Assembly: GCA_045603085.1 (NCBI GenBank)
Contig: JAZULL010000136.1
Span: forward strand, 1 to 58,644
From: SVQP01 sp045603085
GTDB taxonomy: Bacteria; Bacillota; Clostridia; Oscillospirales; CAG-272
Reading direction: 5' to 3'
DNA: 58,644 bases
Both the position numbers and the translations under genes were made by a program. Positions within the stretch are counted from its first letter, which is position 1, and each line of letters opens with the position of its first letter. Below are positions 23,324-30,855 of the stretch, one piece after another. The notes under the pieces are model-generated. The model had not been told where the DNA came from and searched no databases. It was given only the letters and a program-made list of their open reading frames with translations.

Positions 23324-24040
23324 TTATTCCTTGCGGGGGTCGATGTACTTGACGGCATCAGCAAATCTGCCGTAGGTACCCATCGACTTTGCATACGCTT
23401 CATTGGGCTCCATGCCCTTCTTGATGAAGTCGGTCATCTTACCAAGAGAAACAAACTCATAGCCGATTACCTGATCGTTTTCGTCCAGAGCCATTCTGGT
23501 GCAGTAGCCCTCGGTCATCTCGAGGTAACGAACACCCTTAGCCTTGGTGCCGTACATGGTGCCAACCATACTTCTCTCGCCCTTACCCAGATCTTCCATA
23601 CCTGCGCCGATTACAAGGCCGCCCTCGGAGAATGCGGACTGGCTGCGACCGTAAACGATCTGCAAAAACAGCTCTCTCATAGCGGTGTTGATAGCGTCGC
23701 AAACAAGGTCGGTGTTCAGAGCCTCAAGCAGGGTCTTGCCGGGCAGGATCTCTGCAGCCATTGCTGCGGAGTGGGTCATACCGGAGCAACCGATGGTCTC
23801 AACGAGAGCTTCCTCGATGATACCGTTCTTAACGTTCAGGGACAGCTTGCATGCGCCCTGCTGGGGTGCACACCAGCCCACACCGTGGGTGTATGCGGAA
23901 ATGTCGGTAATCTGCTTTGCCTGAACCCACTTGCCCTCTTCGGGAATGGGAGCAGGACCGTGATCAGGGCCCTTAGCGACCTTGCACATGTGCTGCACTT
24001 CAAGGCTCATTGCATATTCGCAGTTGTTTTCAATGCTCAT
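23324..24040 (-). CDS. NifU-like iron-sulfur cluster scaffold family protein
   Basis: The 238-residue protein belongs to the IscU/NifU-like group that partners GGGtGRT proteins. It has a GVGWCAPQQGACKLSL segment and VETIGCSGMTHSAAMA, a Gly-Cys-Ser loop typical of IscU cluster ligands. Further Cys residues lie at LVCDAIN and GYCTRM. The domain carries an N-terminal extension of about 50 residues and a C-terminal one, so it is longer than plain IscU (about 130). AAGGAG lies ahead of the ATG. Its likely job is to carry or repair clusters with the next gene's product; that is inferred from the pairing. Confidence 0.82.
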   Translation of the reverse strand: MSIENNCEYAMSLEVQHMCKVAKGPDHGPAPIPEEGKWVQAKQITDISAYTHGVGWCAPQQGACKLSLNVKNGIIEEALVETIGCSGMTHSAAMAAEILPGKTLLEALNTDLVCDAINTAMRELFLQIVYGRSQSAFSEGGLVIGAGMEDLGKGERSMVGTMYGTKAKGVRYLEMTEGYCTRMALDENDQVIGYEFVSLGKMTDFIKKGMEPNEAYAKSMGTYGRFADAVKYIDPRKE

Positions 24041-24070
24041 GATTGTTTATCTCCTTATTTAAATTTTTAC

Positions 24071-24697
24071 TTAAACTTCCGCTAAAACCTCGATCAGAGG
24101 AGTAACGGTTTCAAGATACTTCTGCGCGATCAGGCAAGCGCCGTCCTCGGTGGGATGCACGCCGTCGGCGGCATACACGGTCTTATCCTCTGCACCGTCT
24201 GCAAGGAAGACCTCATGCATGGGAAGATATGCATCTGCATACTTCTCTGCCAGAGCGGCCACGATCTCCTGCTTCTCGGCAAGCTCGGCTTTAAGCTCCT
24301 GCTTGTCGGGCACGTCGATCAAAAACGGCTGAATGATCATGATCTTCGCATCGGTTTTTTGCTTGATCTCTTCAAGCAGCGTGGTGTAATTATTCTCGAA
24401 TGCCTCGTTTGAGGTATAGATGCCCGAGAATGCATAATGATGCCACACATCATTGATGCCAATCATAATAGAAACTATATCGGGTTGTATTTCAATGAAA
24501 TCACTTTGCATTCTTGCGACGAGGTCTTCAGTACGGTTACCGCTGATTCCTAAGTTGGTAAATGCAAAATCAATATCAGGAAACGCGTCCGCAAGCATTG
24601 CAGATGCATACTTGGGGTATCCAAAGCCCATGTCGGAGGACTGACTTCGGTCTCGACCCGCGTCGGTTACGCTATCCCCTTGAAACAAAATCTTCAT
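24071..24697 (-). CDS. SGNH/GDSL hydrolase (lipase/acylesterase type)
   Basis: This cytosolic esterase of 208 residues has all SGNH blocks: ILFQGDSVTDAGRD (nucleophile Ser, block I), the block II Gly in LGISGNRT, MIGINDVWHH (block III Asn) and ADGVHPTEDG (block V Asp and His). Relatives remove acetyl groups from sugars or hydrolyse thioesters. It lies 20 nt after pduL and 30 nt before the NifU-like gene in the same operon. The connection to acyl-phosphate metabolism through PduL (acetyl units released, then captured) is speculation. Confidence 0.88.
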   Translation of the reverse strand: MKILFQGDSVTDAGRDRSQSSDMGFGYPKYASAMLADAFPDIDFAFTNLGISGNRTEDLVARMQSDFIEIQPDIVSIMIGINDVWHHYAFSGIYTSNEAFENNYTTLLEEIKQKTDAKIMIIQPFLIDVPDKQELKAELAEKQEIVAALAEKYADAYLPMHEVFLADGAEDKTVYAADGVHPTEDGACLIAQKYLETVTPLIEVLAEV

Positions 24698-24716
24698 AAT
24701 CTCTTATTTGTTCCTC

Positions 24717-25292
24717 TCAGTCTACGATCTCGCCGTAAATCTCGCCGAATGCGCAAGCAGCGTTGCACTCGTCGGTATCGATGTGCATAGCCAGAGCGAA
24801 CTTGTCGCTGACGCGGCAAACAACGTCGTCAAAGATCAGAGAGCGTGCGGAGTTGATACGCACCTTAACGACCTGGCCGTTGGTTACGCCAAGTGCTTCT
24901 GCTTCCTCGGGACGCATGTGAATGTGTCTCTTTGCGATGATGACACCGCTGTCGATTTCCAGCTCACCGCAAGGGCCGACCAGCTTGATACCGGGGGTGT
25001 TTGCAACGTCGCCGCTCTCGCGTACGGGCACGCTGGCAAGACCGAGTGCACGTGCATCGGAGAAGGACAGCTCTACCTGGTTAGCAGGACGGGTGGGACC
25101 CAGAACGCTGACGGCCAGAGAGCCCTTAGGGCCGACAAGGGTGATCTTTGCGTTGCCGGTTGCGAACTGGCCGGGCTGGCTGAGCATCTTCTTTACGGTC
25201 AGCTCCGCGCCTGCACCATACAGTACTTCAACGGCTTCCTTGGTCAAGTGGATGTGTCTGGCAGAGGTTTCAACCAGAATTTTGTTTTCCAT
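24717..25292 (-). CDS. pduL: Phosphate propanoyltransferase (PduL-type phosphotransacylase)
   Basis: PduL swaps CoA and phosphate on acyl groups (propanoyl-CoA or acetyl-CoA to acyl phosphate), the step before substrate-level ATP formation by acetate or propionate kinase. The 191-residue protein has the paired zinc-binding signatures VETSARHIHLTKE near the N-terminus and IIAKRHIHMRPEEAE in the second half, plus LGPTRPANQVE. There is no N-terminal encapsulation peptide, and no microcompartment shell gene is near, so it is probably the cytosolic housekeeping type used for acetate production. A near-consensus promoter precedes it, and it heads a four-gene operon. Confidence 0.92.
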   Translation of the reverse strand: MENKILVETSARHIHLTKEAVEVLYGAGAELTVKKMLSQPGQFATGNAKITLVGPKGSLAVSVLGPTRPANQVELSFSDARALGLASVPVRESGDVANTPGIKLVGPCGELEIDSGVIIAKRHIHMRPEEAEALGVTNGQVVKVRINSARSLIFDDVVCRVSDKFALAMHIDTDECNAACAFGEIYGEIVD

Positions 25293-25361
25293 AATGACTT
25301 CTCCTTATGTATTTAAATTTTAATTTTGCAAAAAAACCGGATTTCTCCATTATCATCCTAC

Positions 25362-25390
25362 ATTATATCACAAACAGACAAAATTGTAAA
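25362..25390 (-). promoter_or_regulatory. Promoter of the pduL operon
   Basis: On the minus strand TTTACA (25385-25390) and TATAAT (25362-25367) have a 17-bp spacer. Confidence 0.85.
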
Positions 25391-25471
25391 TAGAATTTTT
25401 GAATAATTGCTTATGCATATCATGATATTTTTCGGGCATACTGTCAATATCTACTGTAAAAGGAGCGCGTT

Positions 25472-26164
25472 ATGAACAAAAAGGACGAGCTGCAGGACAA
25501 GCAGGGCGAGATATACGACAACATAAAAGAGTGTGGTGGCGTGGCGACCAAGGGTGCGGGCGAGACCATACACTGTCTTTCTATCGTGGGGCAGATCGAG
25601 GGGCACTATATTTTGCCGGACGGTCAGAAATCCACCAAATACGAGCATCTCATTCCCCTGCTGGTATCGATCGAGCAGGACACGGAAACCGACGGACTTT
25701 TGATCCTTCTCAACACCATGGGCGGTGACGTAGAGGCGGGACTGGCGATTGCCGAGGTGATCGCGTCCATGACCAAGCCGACGGCATCGGTAGTATTGGG
25801 CGGCGGACATTCTATCGGTGTCCCCTTGGCGGTGGCGGCCAAGCGGTCGTTTATCGTACCCAGCGCGACTATGACCATTCACCCCGTACGCGTCAACGGT
25901 CTTGTGGTAGGTGCACCGCAGACCTACACCTATTTTTCACAGATGCAAAAGCGCATCATCAATTTCATCTGCGACCATTCAAGAGCCAATGCCGATCAGA
26001 TCAACGAGCTGATGATGCGACCCGACATGATCGCCACCGACGTGGGCTCGGTCATCGAGGGACGCGAGGCGGTGGAATACGGCCTGATCGATGCAGTGGG
26101 CGGGATCGATACCGCGTTGAACGATCTGCGCAAGCAGATCCGACATAAGAGAAAGAAGAAATAA
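25472..26164 (+). CDS. tepA: ClpP-class serine protease, TepA type
   Basis: The 230-residue protein has a ClpP/crotonase fold: GLLILLNTMGGDVEAGLAIA for the oxyanion-hole strand, VVLGGGHSIGVPLAVAA with the nucleophile Ser, and ATMTIHPVR with the catalytic His. It matches the TepA group of Bacillota, which have a longer N-terminus than ClpP (HCLSIVGQIEGHYILP) and need no Clp ATPase partner. TepA of Bacillus has been linked to protein export and signal-peptide degradation. AAAAGGAG precedes the ATG. It is a single-gene unit convergent with the nuclease gene. Confidence 0.87.
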   Translation: MNKKDELQDKQGEIYDNIKECGGVATKGAGETIHCLSIVGQIEGHYILPDGQKSTKYEHLIPLLVSIEQDTETDGLLILLNTMGGDVEAGLAIAEVIASMTKPTASVVLGGGHSIGVPLAVAAKRSFIVPSATMTIHPVRVNGLVVGAPQTYTYFSQMQKRIINFICDHSRANADQINELMMRPDMIATDVGSVIEGREAVEYGLIDAVGGIDTALNDLRKQIRHKRKKK

Positions 26165-26202
26165 AAAGAACAACGACCCTTGCCGCAGCAAGGGTCGTTG
26201 TT
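26162..26202. terminator. Strong bidirectional hairpin between tepA and the nuclease gene
   Basis: AACAACGACCCTTGC (26169-26183) pairs perfectly with GCAAGGGTCGTTGTT (26188-26202). On the minus strand it is followed by CTTTTTAT, so it should end the nuclease operon; the plus-strand tail is less T-rich. Confidence 0.85.
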
Positions 26203-26205
26203 GTG

Positions 26206-27366
26206 TTAATTTGTTCCTTTACAGCTTCCGCAGTTGGTATATCCCTGACCGAACAAGGCCTCTACCTCCTCCTCGGTGCCTACAAAATCCACACGGTTAT
26301 TTTGCGAAATGGTGGCGACGCTGGAGCAGGTCGTCTTGTGGATCTTCTTAGAGTTCTTATTGAGCACGTAGCGCAAGAGTCCATCGTCGGGAGTAGCCTC
26401 GGTGGTGGGAGCCTCGGTGGTGCCACCGTCGGCCTCCAGATAATTCTCGCCGGTAGCATAATCAATATAAATTCCGGGCTGAACGTTATACATATACACG
26501 TTGAAGCATACGCCCTCGCCGTCGTCCTCAACCGACCACGCCTCCATGACAGCGCCGTCGGCAACCAGATTGTTTCCCTTGAAAATGGGGGTCACGCGGT
26601 ACATGACGTGATTGCCGGTCTCCTTGATATAGTCCGCGATCATGTTCTCAAACGGGATCATGTTCTCGTTGAAATATCTCGTACCCGTGATCAGATTACT
26701 CGCATTGGCATCCTCACCCGTCAGCTGCCAGCCGATCAGGTGGCAACGGTTATACAGATTACCGCCGTTGACGCAGGAATACACATTCTGTACCCAACCC
26801 GTGGGCTTGATTGAGCTGATATTTCCTCTGTCCCCCGTCGGCATGAGATCCTTGCCGCAGCATGCCATGACCGTCGTGCATCTGCCAAGCGCGTCCAACT
26901 CACCGTAGGTCTCATACGAGGAAGTCACCTTCTCCGACTCGGTAAACCAAGGGGTATTGCCGCCCAGCGCATAATAGGGATTGCCGCTGTATGCGGGAAC
27001 GCTTGAGAGATCAAATCCGTCCTCTGCGGGCTGCGTGGTGGTCTCCTCAAAGGTTGTTTCGGACTCGGATTCTGTCGTGGTGCCGTCAACCGTGGTATCG
27101 GTGGACGGATCGGTAGGCTGTTCGGTCGGCTCTTCGGTCGGATCTTCCGTCGGCTCTTCCGTGCTGCCGTCATCCGAGGGCGCGTCGGTGGCGTCGTCCA
27201 CGGTGGTGACCTGCGTTGTGGGATCATCAAGATCGGGCGCGGTGGTGTCAGCGCCTACGCCGCTATTATCACATGCCGAGACGCACAGCACAAGTGCCAG
27301 CAAAAGCGCCGCCAATGCGCGCGTCAGCATTTTCTTTCCAAGCAATTTCTTCAGATCAAGCATCAT
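26206..27366 (-). CDS. Secreted DNA/RNA non-specific endonuclease lipoprotein
   Basis: The 386-residue protein has a lipoprotein signal ending LVLCVSAC and a long stalk of Thr/Glu/Asp/Pro (about 45-115). The beta-beta-alpha-metal nuclease domain (about 135-310) includes DALGRCTTVMACCGKDLMP, GGNLYNRCHLIGWQLTG and NLITGTRYFNENMIPFEN. The usual DRGH active-site motif reads NRCH here; the catalytic His and the metal-binding Asn of NLI.GTRYFN are kept. A C-terminal domain (about 335-383) with HKTTCSSVATI and NCGSC resembles the Ada-type metal-binding module found behind such nucleases. It likely degrades extracellular DNA for food or uptake. Its start overlaps the stop of the upstream gene. Confidence 0.85.
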   Translation of the reverse strand: MMLDLKKLLGKKMLTRALAALLLALVLCVSACDNSGVGADTTAPDLDDPTTQVTTVDDATDAPSDDGSTEEPTEDPTEEPTEQPTDPSTDTTVDGTTTESESETTFEETTTQPAEDGFDLSSVPAYSGNPYYALGGNTPWFTESEKVTSSYETYGELDALGRCTTVMACCGKDLMPTGDRGNISSIKPTGWVQNVYSCVNGGNLYNRCHLIGWQLTGEDANASNLITGTRYFNENMIPFENMIADYIKETGNHVMYRVTPIFKGNNLVADGAVMEAWSVEDDGEGVCFNVYMYNVQPGIYIDYATGENYLEADGGTTEAPTTEATPDDGLLRYVLNKNSKKIHKTTCSSVATISQNNRVDFVGTEEEVEALFGQGYTNCGSCKGTN

Positions 27367-27773
27367 TCAACCTCCTTTTTATACAGTTCCTCGGTTATTT
27401 TTTCGTGTGAATACCCCGCAAAATCCTCGCTGTGACACAGCGAAAATCCTGCAGCTGCGAGGTCGCAGTCAAATTTGCGGTCGGCAGGATACAGCCTGTT
27501 CCATCGGTAGAGATACACCTTCTCGGCTCTATTCAGGCTCACCTCGCCGTCCTCGGCAAAGTAATACTCCCCCGCCCCCGCTTCCAGCCACGGCGCGTCG
27601 CTGACACAAATGCGCGCACCCTCTTCAAACTGTCTTGCGGTGTACGGCGTGACCCACAGCTTTGCGTCCCCTGCCAGCTCCGAAAGACGTGCGCGGAGCA
27701 CTCTGTCCTGACTTTGTCTGCGGTGGTTGAACATCATACCGCCCGCGTCGTCAATGCAAACGATCAAAATCAT
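27363..27773 (-). CDS. Conserved hypothetical protein preceding the secreted nuclease
   Basis: The 136-residue protein starts MILIVCIDDAGGMMFNHRRQSQD, a beta strand followed by an acidic and basic cluster, then alternates short helices and strands (KLWVTPYTARQFEE, EKVYLYRWNRLYP). It has no signal peptide. I have seen this kind of N-terminus in small Clostridia proteins without a proven function; no metal-hydrolase HxHxDH motif is present. AAGGAGG precedes the ATG at 27773, and the longer upstream frame is unlikely. Its stop overlaps the nuclease start (ATGA), so the two are translationally coupled. Confidence 0.7.
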   Translation of the reverse strand: MILIVCIDDAGGMMFNHRRQSQDRVLRARLSELAGDAKLWVTPYTARQFEEGARICVSDAPWLEAGAGEYYFAEDGEVSLNRAEKVYLYRWNRLYPADRKFDCDLAAAGFSLCHSEDFAGYSHEKITEELYKKEVE

Positions 27774-27796
27774 GCGGTCACCTCCTTCTCTTCTCC

Positions 27797-27825
27797 ATTG
27801 TACCATAAAATCGAACACCGTGCAA
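27797..27825 (-). promoter_or_regulatory. Promoter of the nuclease operon
   Basis: On the minus strand TTGCAC (27820-27825) and TACAAT (27797-27802) have a 17-bp spacer. Confidence 0.65.
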
Positions 27826-27843
27826 GACGTACGTCCAAAATTC

Positions 27844-27872
27844 TTGCTAAACCTGCCGTGACATGATATAAT
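27844..27872 (+). promoter_or_regulatory. Promoter of the MazG-like gene
   Basis: TTGCTA (27844-27849) and TATAAT (27867-27872) have a 17-bp spacer. Confidence 0.75.
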
Positions 27873-27898
27873 AAAAGAAAAACACCGGAGGAAAATCC

Positions 27899-28213
27899 AT
27901 GATATACAACAAATTGGTTCGCGACCGCATTCCCGAGATCATTGAATCCAAGGGTGGCACTTACACGACGCGCATTCTCTCGGATGAGGAATACGCGCAA
28001 AAGCTCGACCAAAAGCTTGGCGAGGAGCTCGCCGAATACCTTGCCTCGCACGACCCCGAGGAGCTGGCAGATCTGCTTGAGGTCATCTATGCCTGCGGCG
28101 CGCGCCAAGGGTACTCCCCTGCCGATCTTGAGCGCATCCGCGCCGACAAGGCCGCGGCGCGCGGGGGATTTGAAAAGAAGATCTTGCTGATCGAATCCTC
28201 GGATAAAAAATAA
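27899..28213 (+). CDS. MazG-like nucleotide pyrophosphohydrolase family protein
   Basis: The 104-residue protein is a small all-alpha NTP pyrophosphatase of the phosphoribosyl-ATP pyrophosphohydrolase/MazG superfamily. It begins MIYNKLVRDRIPEII, the typical start of this stand-alone group, and has the metal-binding pattern LGEELAEYLASHDPEELADLLEV (ExxE then ExxD). Members remove pyrophosphate from house-cleaning nucleotides; the precise substrate is not known for this group. GGAGG lies ahead of the ATG. A sigma factor-like gene follows 80 nt later. Confidence 0.85.
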   Translation: MIYNKLVRDRIPEIIESKGGTYTTRILSDEEYAQKLDQKLGEELAEYLASHDPEELADLLEVIYACGARQGYSPADLERIRADKAAARGGFEKKILLIESSDKK

Positions 28214-28293
28214 TTTTCCGAAACCTACCTCACATTTCAAAAAATCACCGACTATATAACCGAAAGCATTGATCAAGCGCTTTGGAGAAGCTT

Positions 28294-29937
28294 ATGAAAA
28301 AACAAGAATTGCTGAATATGATCGACGAGTCGCTGCTGGACAAGCTGTACGGCTACTGCTATCCGCGCACTCGCGACAGCTATGCCGCCGAGGAGCTTTG
28401 CTCGGATATCGTATACGCCATCGTCAAGGCTGCCAACCGCGAGGGCGAGATCGGTGAGCCCTACGCCTTTATATGGCGCGTGGCGCGCAACGTGTACGCC
28501 GACTACTGCCAGAAGCGCAGCCAAGAGAGCGCATACGGCTACGTGGGTGACCCCGACGGCGCGCTTGCAACCATTGCCTCGGACGAGAACGGCGACAGCA
28601 ACGCGTACGTGCAGCTTTTGCCCGACGTTTACCGCCGCATTGCCTATCTGACCCGCGCTTACCGCGAGGTCATGATCGCCTTTTATCTGGATGGTAAGTC
28701 GATCGCCGAGATCGCCCGGGAACAGGGCGTGCGCGAGGACACGGTGCGTCAGCGGTTGTATTCAGCGCGAAAGAAATTGAAAGATGAGGTAGAAAACATG
28801 ACACAGACTAACAAACCAGTTGCATTGGGCAATATTGACTATGACATAATTGGAACAGGCGACCCTTCCTGGGGAGATCCGCGCGATGGCTTTGAGCGCC
28901 AGCTTTCCACGCACGTCCTGCACCTTTGCCACCGCTCCCCCAAGACCGCATCCGAGATTGCGGCCGAGCTGAACGTTCCCACGTTGTATATTGAGCAGGA
29001 GCTGGAAATTCTTGCGCGCGGTCAAAACGGTCAGTACGGTCTCTTGCGCCGCCTGGATAACGGCAGATACGGCGTCAATATCGTGCTGTTTGACAAACAG
29101 ACCATGGAAAAGGCCATTGCCCTTTACGAGCAGCAGCTGCCCATGGTGGCAGACGTGATTGCCGATTTTATTGAAAAGCACAAGGACGAATATCTCGCGT
29201 TCCCCTACTTAAACAAAGAGGTAGATCTCAATCTCATCCTTTGGCAGCAGATCCATTGTATGGCACACCAGCTTGAAGTTCAAGTGAGAAACATTCTGGG
29301 CACCAAGTATTTTGCAGATGCAGTTGACCCTGCCCCCGACCGCCCCTTCAGCGTGTATGGCTTTGAAAGCCTGGGCAAGTACTTTGGATGCGGTCTGGAC
29401 GGCACCGCATCCCGCGACGTTTGCGGCTATTCCTGTGTTGGTATAGTCAATATTTACATTTCCCGCATTCAGCCTCATTTCCGCTGCGGTCACAACATCT
29501 CGCAGGATCCCATGCTGCTCATGGCCATCCGCGCTATTGAGGGCTTGGCTGTAGACAGCTTGACCGAGAACGAAAAGGAGATTGCCGCAAAGGCCATCGA
29601 GCAAGGACTTTTGATGCGCAAGGGTGATGTACTGTACACCAAGATTCTTGTCAGCGAGCGCAAGGATAACCAAGATAACAGTCGTCTTTACAGCACGACC
29701 ATCAAGCTGGGCAACGGCTACTTTGACAAAGTTGCCGAGTCTATTGCTAAAGAGCTCGCGGCTCTGATCAGGGGCGCTCTGCCCGATTACCTGATCGGTG
29801 AGTGGTTTTTCGCCAACAGCTTGGCAGGACTTCCCATGGTGGACGCCTTGGTCGAGGCTTTGATCGCACGCGACATACTCACCCCGCCCGCAGACGGCAT
29901 CGGCGCAGAAGGCTGCTGGATGGAAGTGGAAAAATAA
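28294..29937 (+). CDS. Sigma-70 (ECF-like) factor fused to a large C-terminal sensor-like region
   Basis: The first 165 residues of this 547-residue protein are a compact sigma factor. Region 2 (about 8-75) has EELCSDIVYAIVKAA and PYAFIWRVARNVYADYC, and region 4 (about 110-165) has REVMIAFYLDGKSIAEIA with EDTVRQRLYSARKKL. The rest, about 380 residues, is not a known sigma extension. It opens with a winged-helix-like stretch (about 200-270, KTASEIAAELNVPTLYIEQELEIL) and continues as a mixed alpha/beta region with a Cys cluster (FGCGLDGTASRDVCGYSC, then RCGH). No membrane segment or separate anti-sigma gene is seen, so the C-terminal region may control the factor directly. TGGAGA precedes the ATG at 28294. 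Confidence 0.8.
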   Translation: MKKQELLNMIDESLLDKLYGYCYPRTRDSYAAEELCSDIVYAIVKAANREGEIGEPYAFIWRVARNVYADYCQKRSQESAYGYVGDPDGALATIASDENGDSNAYVQLLPDVYRRIAYLTRAYREVMIAFYLDGKSIAEIAREQGVREDTVRQRLYSARKKLKDEVENMTQTNKPVALGNIDYDIIGTGDPSWGDPRDGFERQLSTHVLHLCHRSPKTASEIAAELNVPTLYIEQELEILARGQNGQYGLLRRLDNGRYGVNIVLFDKQTMEKAIALYEQQLPMVADVIADFIEKHKDEYLAFPYLNKEVDLNLILWQQIHCMAHQLEVQVRNILGTKYFADAVDPAPDRPFSVYGFESLGKYFGCGLDGTASRDVCGYSCVGIVNIYISRIQPHFRCGHNISQDPMLLMAIRAIEGLAVDSLTENEKEIAAKAIEQGLLMRKGDVLYTKILVSERKDNQDNSRLYSTTIKLGNGYFDKVAESIAKELAALIRGALPDYLIGEWFFANSLAGLPMVDALVEALIARDILTPPADGIGAEGCWMEVEK

Positions 29938-29955
29938 TCCACTTCGCACAAAACA

Positions 29956-29992
29956 AACACAAAGCCCCGCAGGCACATCCTGCGGGGCTTAA
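29956..29992. terminator. Bidirectional terminator between the sigma gene and radC
   Basis: AAGCCCCGCAGG (29962-29973) pairs with CCTGCGGGGCTT (29979-29990) between two convergent genes, with T-rich tails on both strands. Confidence 0.85.
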
Positions 29993-30000
29993 TTGTGCAA

Positions 30001-30786
30001 TCAGTCAAGTCCGAGCAGCTCGGCCGCAGTACGCTTGCCGCTCTCCATGTCCTCGTAAAAGCGTGCGAAGAAGGTGTCGGCGTCCTCACCCGTAGGCGAG
30101 GTGCGGATCATGCAAGCATGCTTTTGCAAGAGCGGAATACAACAGCCGTCACCAAAAAGCAAATGCTCTAAGAGAATGATGCCGTTGACATCAAGCGCCT
30201 GCTCCAAGCGACCGGTAAAGCTTCTGTCCTGCGCGGTGGCGATGGCAAAGCCATCGGGATGATTGTGGGTAACGATCACGGCGGAGGCGTTTTTGAGCAG
30301 GGCGCGCCTGGAAACGGTACGCGCGATGGGTCGCGCCTCGTTGATAGTGCCGTCACATACGTGAAAGAAATCGATCAGACGCATGCCGTTGTCAAACATC
30401 ATAGCATATACGCGCTCCACACCAAGCCCGACGTAATACGGTTCAACGTACTTCCTTGCCTTCAGGCAGGTGTCAAACACCGGCGTCTGCGGTTTGTTTT
30501 CAATGGCGCAACGGCGATAAAGCGCGCCTGCAATGCTCAGCAGCATTGCCGTCTTGGGGCCTACGCCCTCGGTCAGACAAAGCTCGTCCACCTCGGAGCT
30601 CAACACGCCCGAAAGACCTCGTCTTTCTTCCAAAAGTGCATGCGCTGTACCGTTGGTATCTCCTCTTTGATTGGTGTAATATAAAAGCATTTCTAAAAGC
30701 TCATGCGTTGCAAAGCCATCAGGCCCTTCGGCCAGATAGCGCTGACGCATGCGTTCCCTATGTTTTTCATGTACTCCGGATGTCAT
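30001..30786 (-). CDS. radC: RadC family protein (JAB/MPN domain)
   Basis: The 261-residue protein has an N-terminal helix-hairpin-helix-type region (about 1-95, HELLEMLLYYTNQRGD, LTEGVGPKTAMLLSIAG). A JAB metal-binding domain follows (about 105-225) with the JAMM residues THNHPDG and a downstream Asp. RadC proteins are widespread; a direct DNA repair role is doubted, and their biochemical function is unsettled. Its start codon lies 69 nt downstream of the giant esterase gene's stop, on the same strand, with a GC-rich hairpin (around 30813-30843, CAGCCCTGCG arms) between them. That hairpin lacks a T run, so read-through from the giant gene is possible. Confidence 0.9.
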   Translation of the reverse strand: MTSGVHEKHRERMRQRYLAEGPDGFATHELLEMLLYYTNQRGDTNGTAHALLEERRGLSGVLSSEVDELCLTEGVGPKTAMLLSIAGALYRRCAIENKPQTPVFDTCLKARKYVEPYYVGLGVERVYAMMFDNGMRLIDFFHVCDGTINEARPIARTVSRRALLKNASAVIVTHNHPDGFAIATAQDRSFTGRLEQALDVNGIILLEHLLFGDGCCIPLLQKHACMIRTSPTGEDADTFFARFYEDMESGKRTAAELLGLD

Positions 30787-30855
30787 AGTTTCTCGTCCTT
30801 CATTAAATGTTTTTTCAGCCCTGCGAGAATATCCCGCAGGGCTATTTGATTTGTT

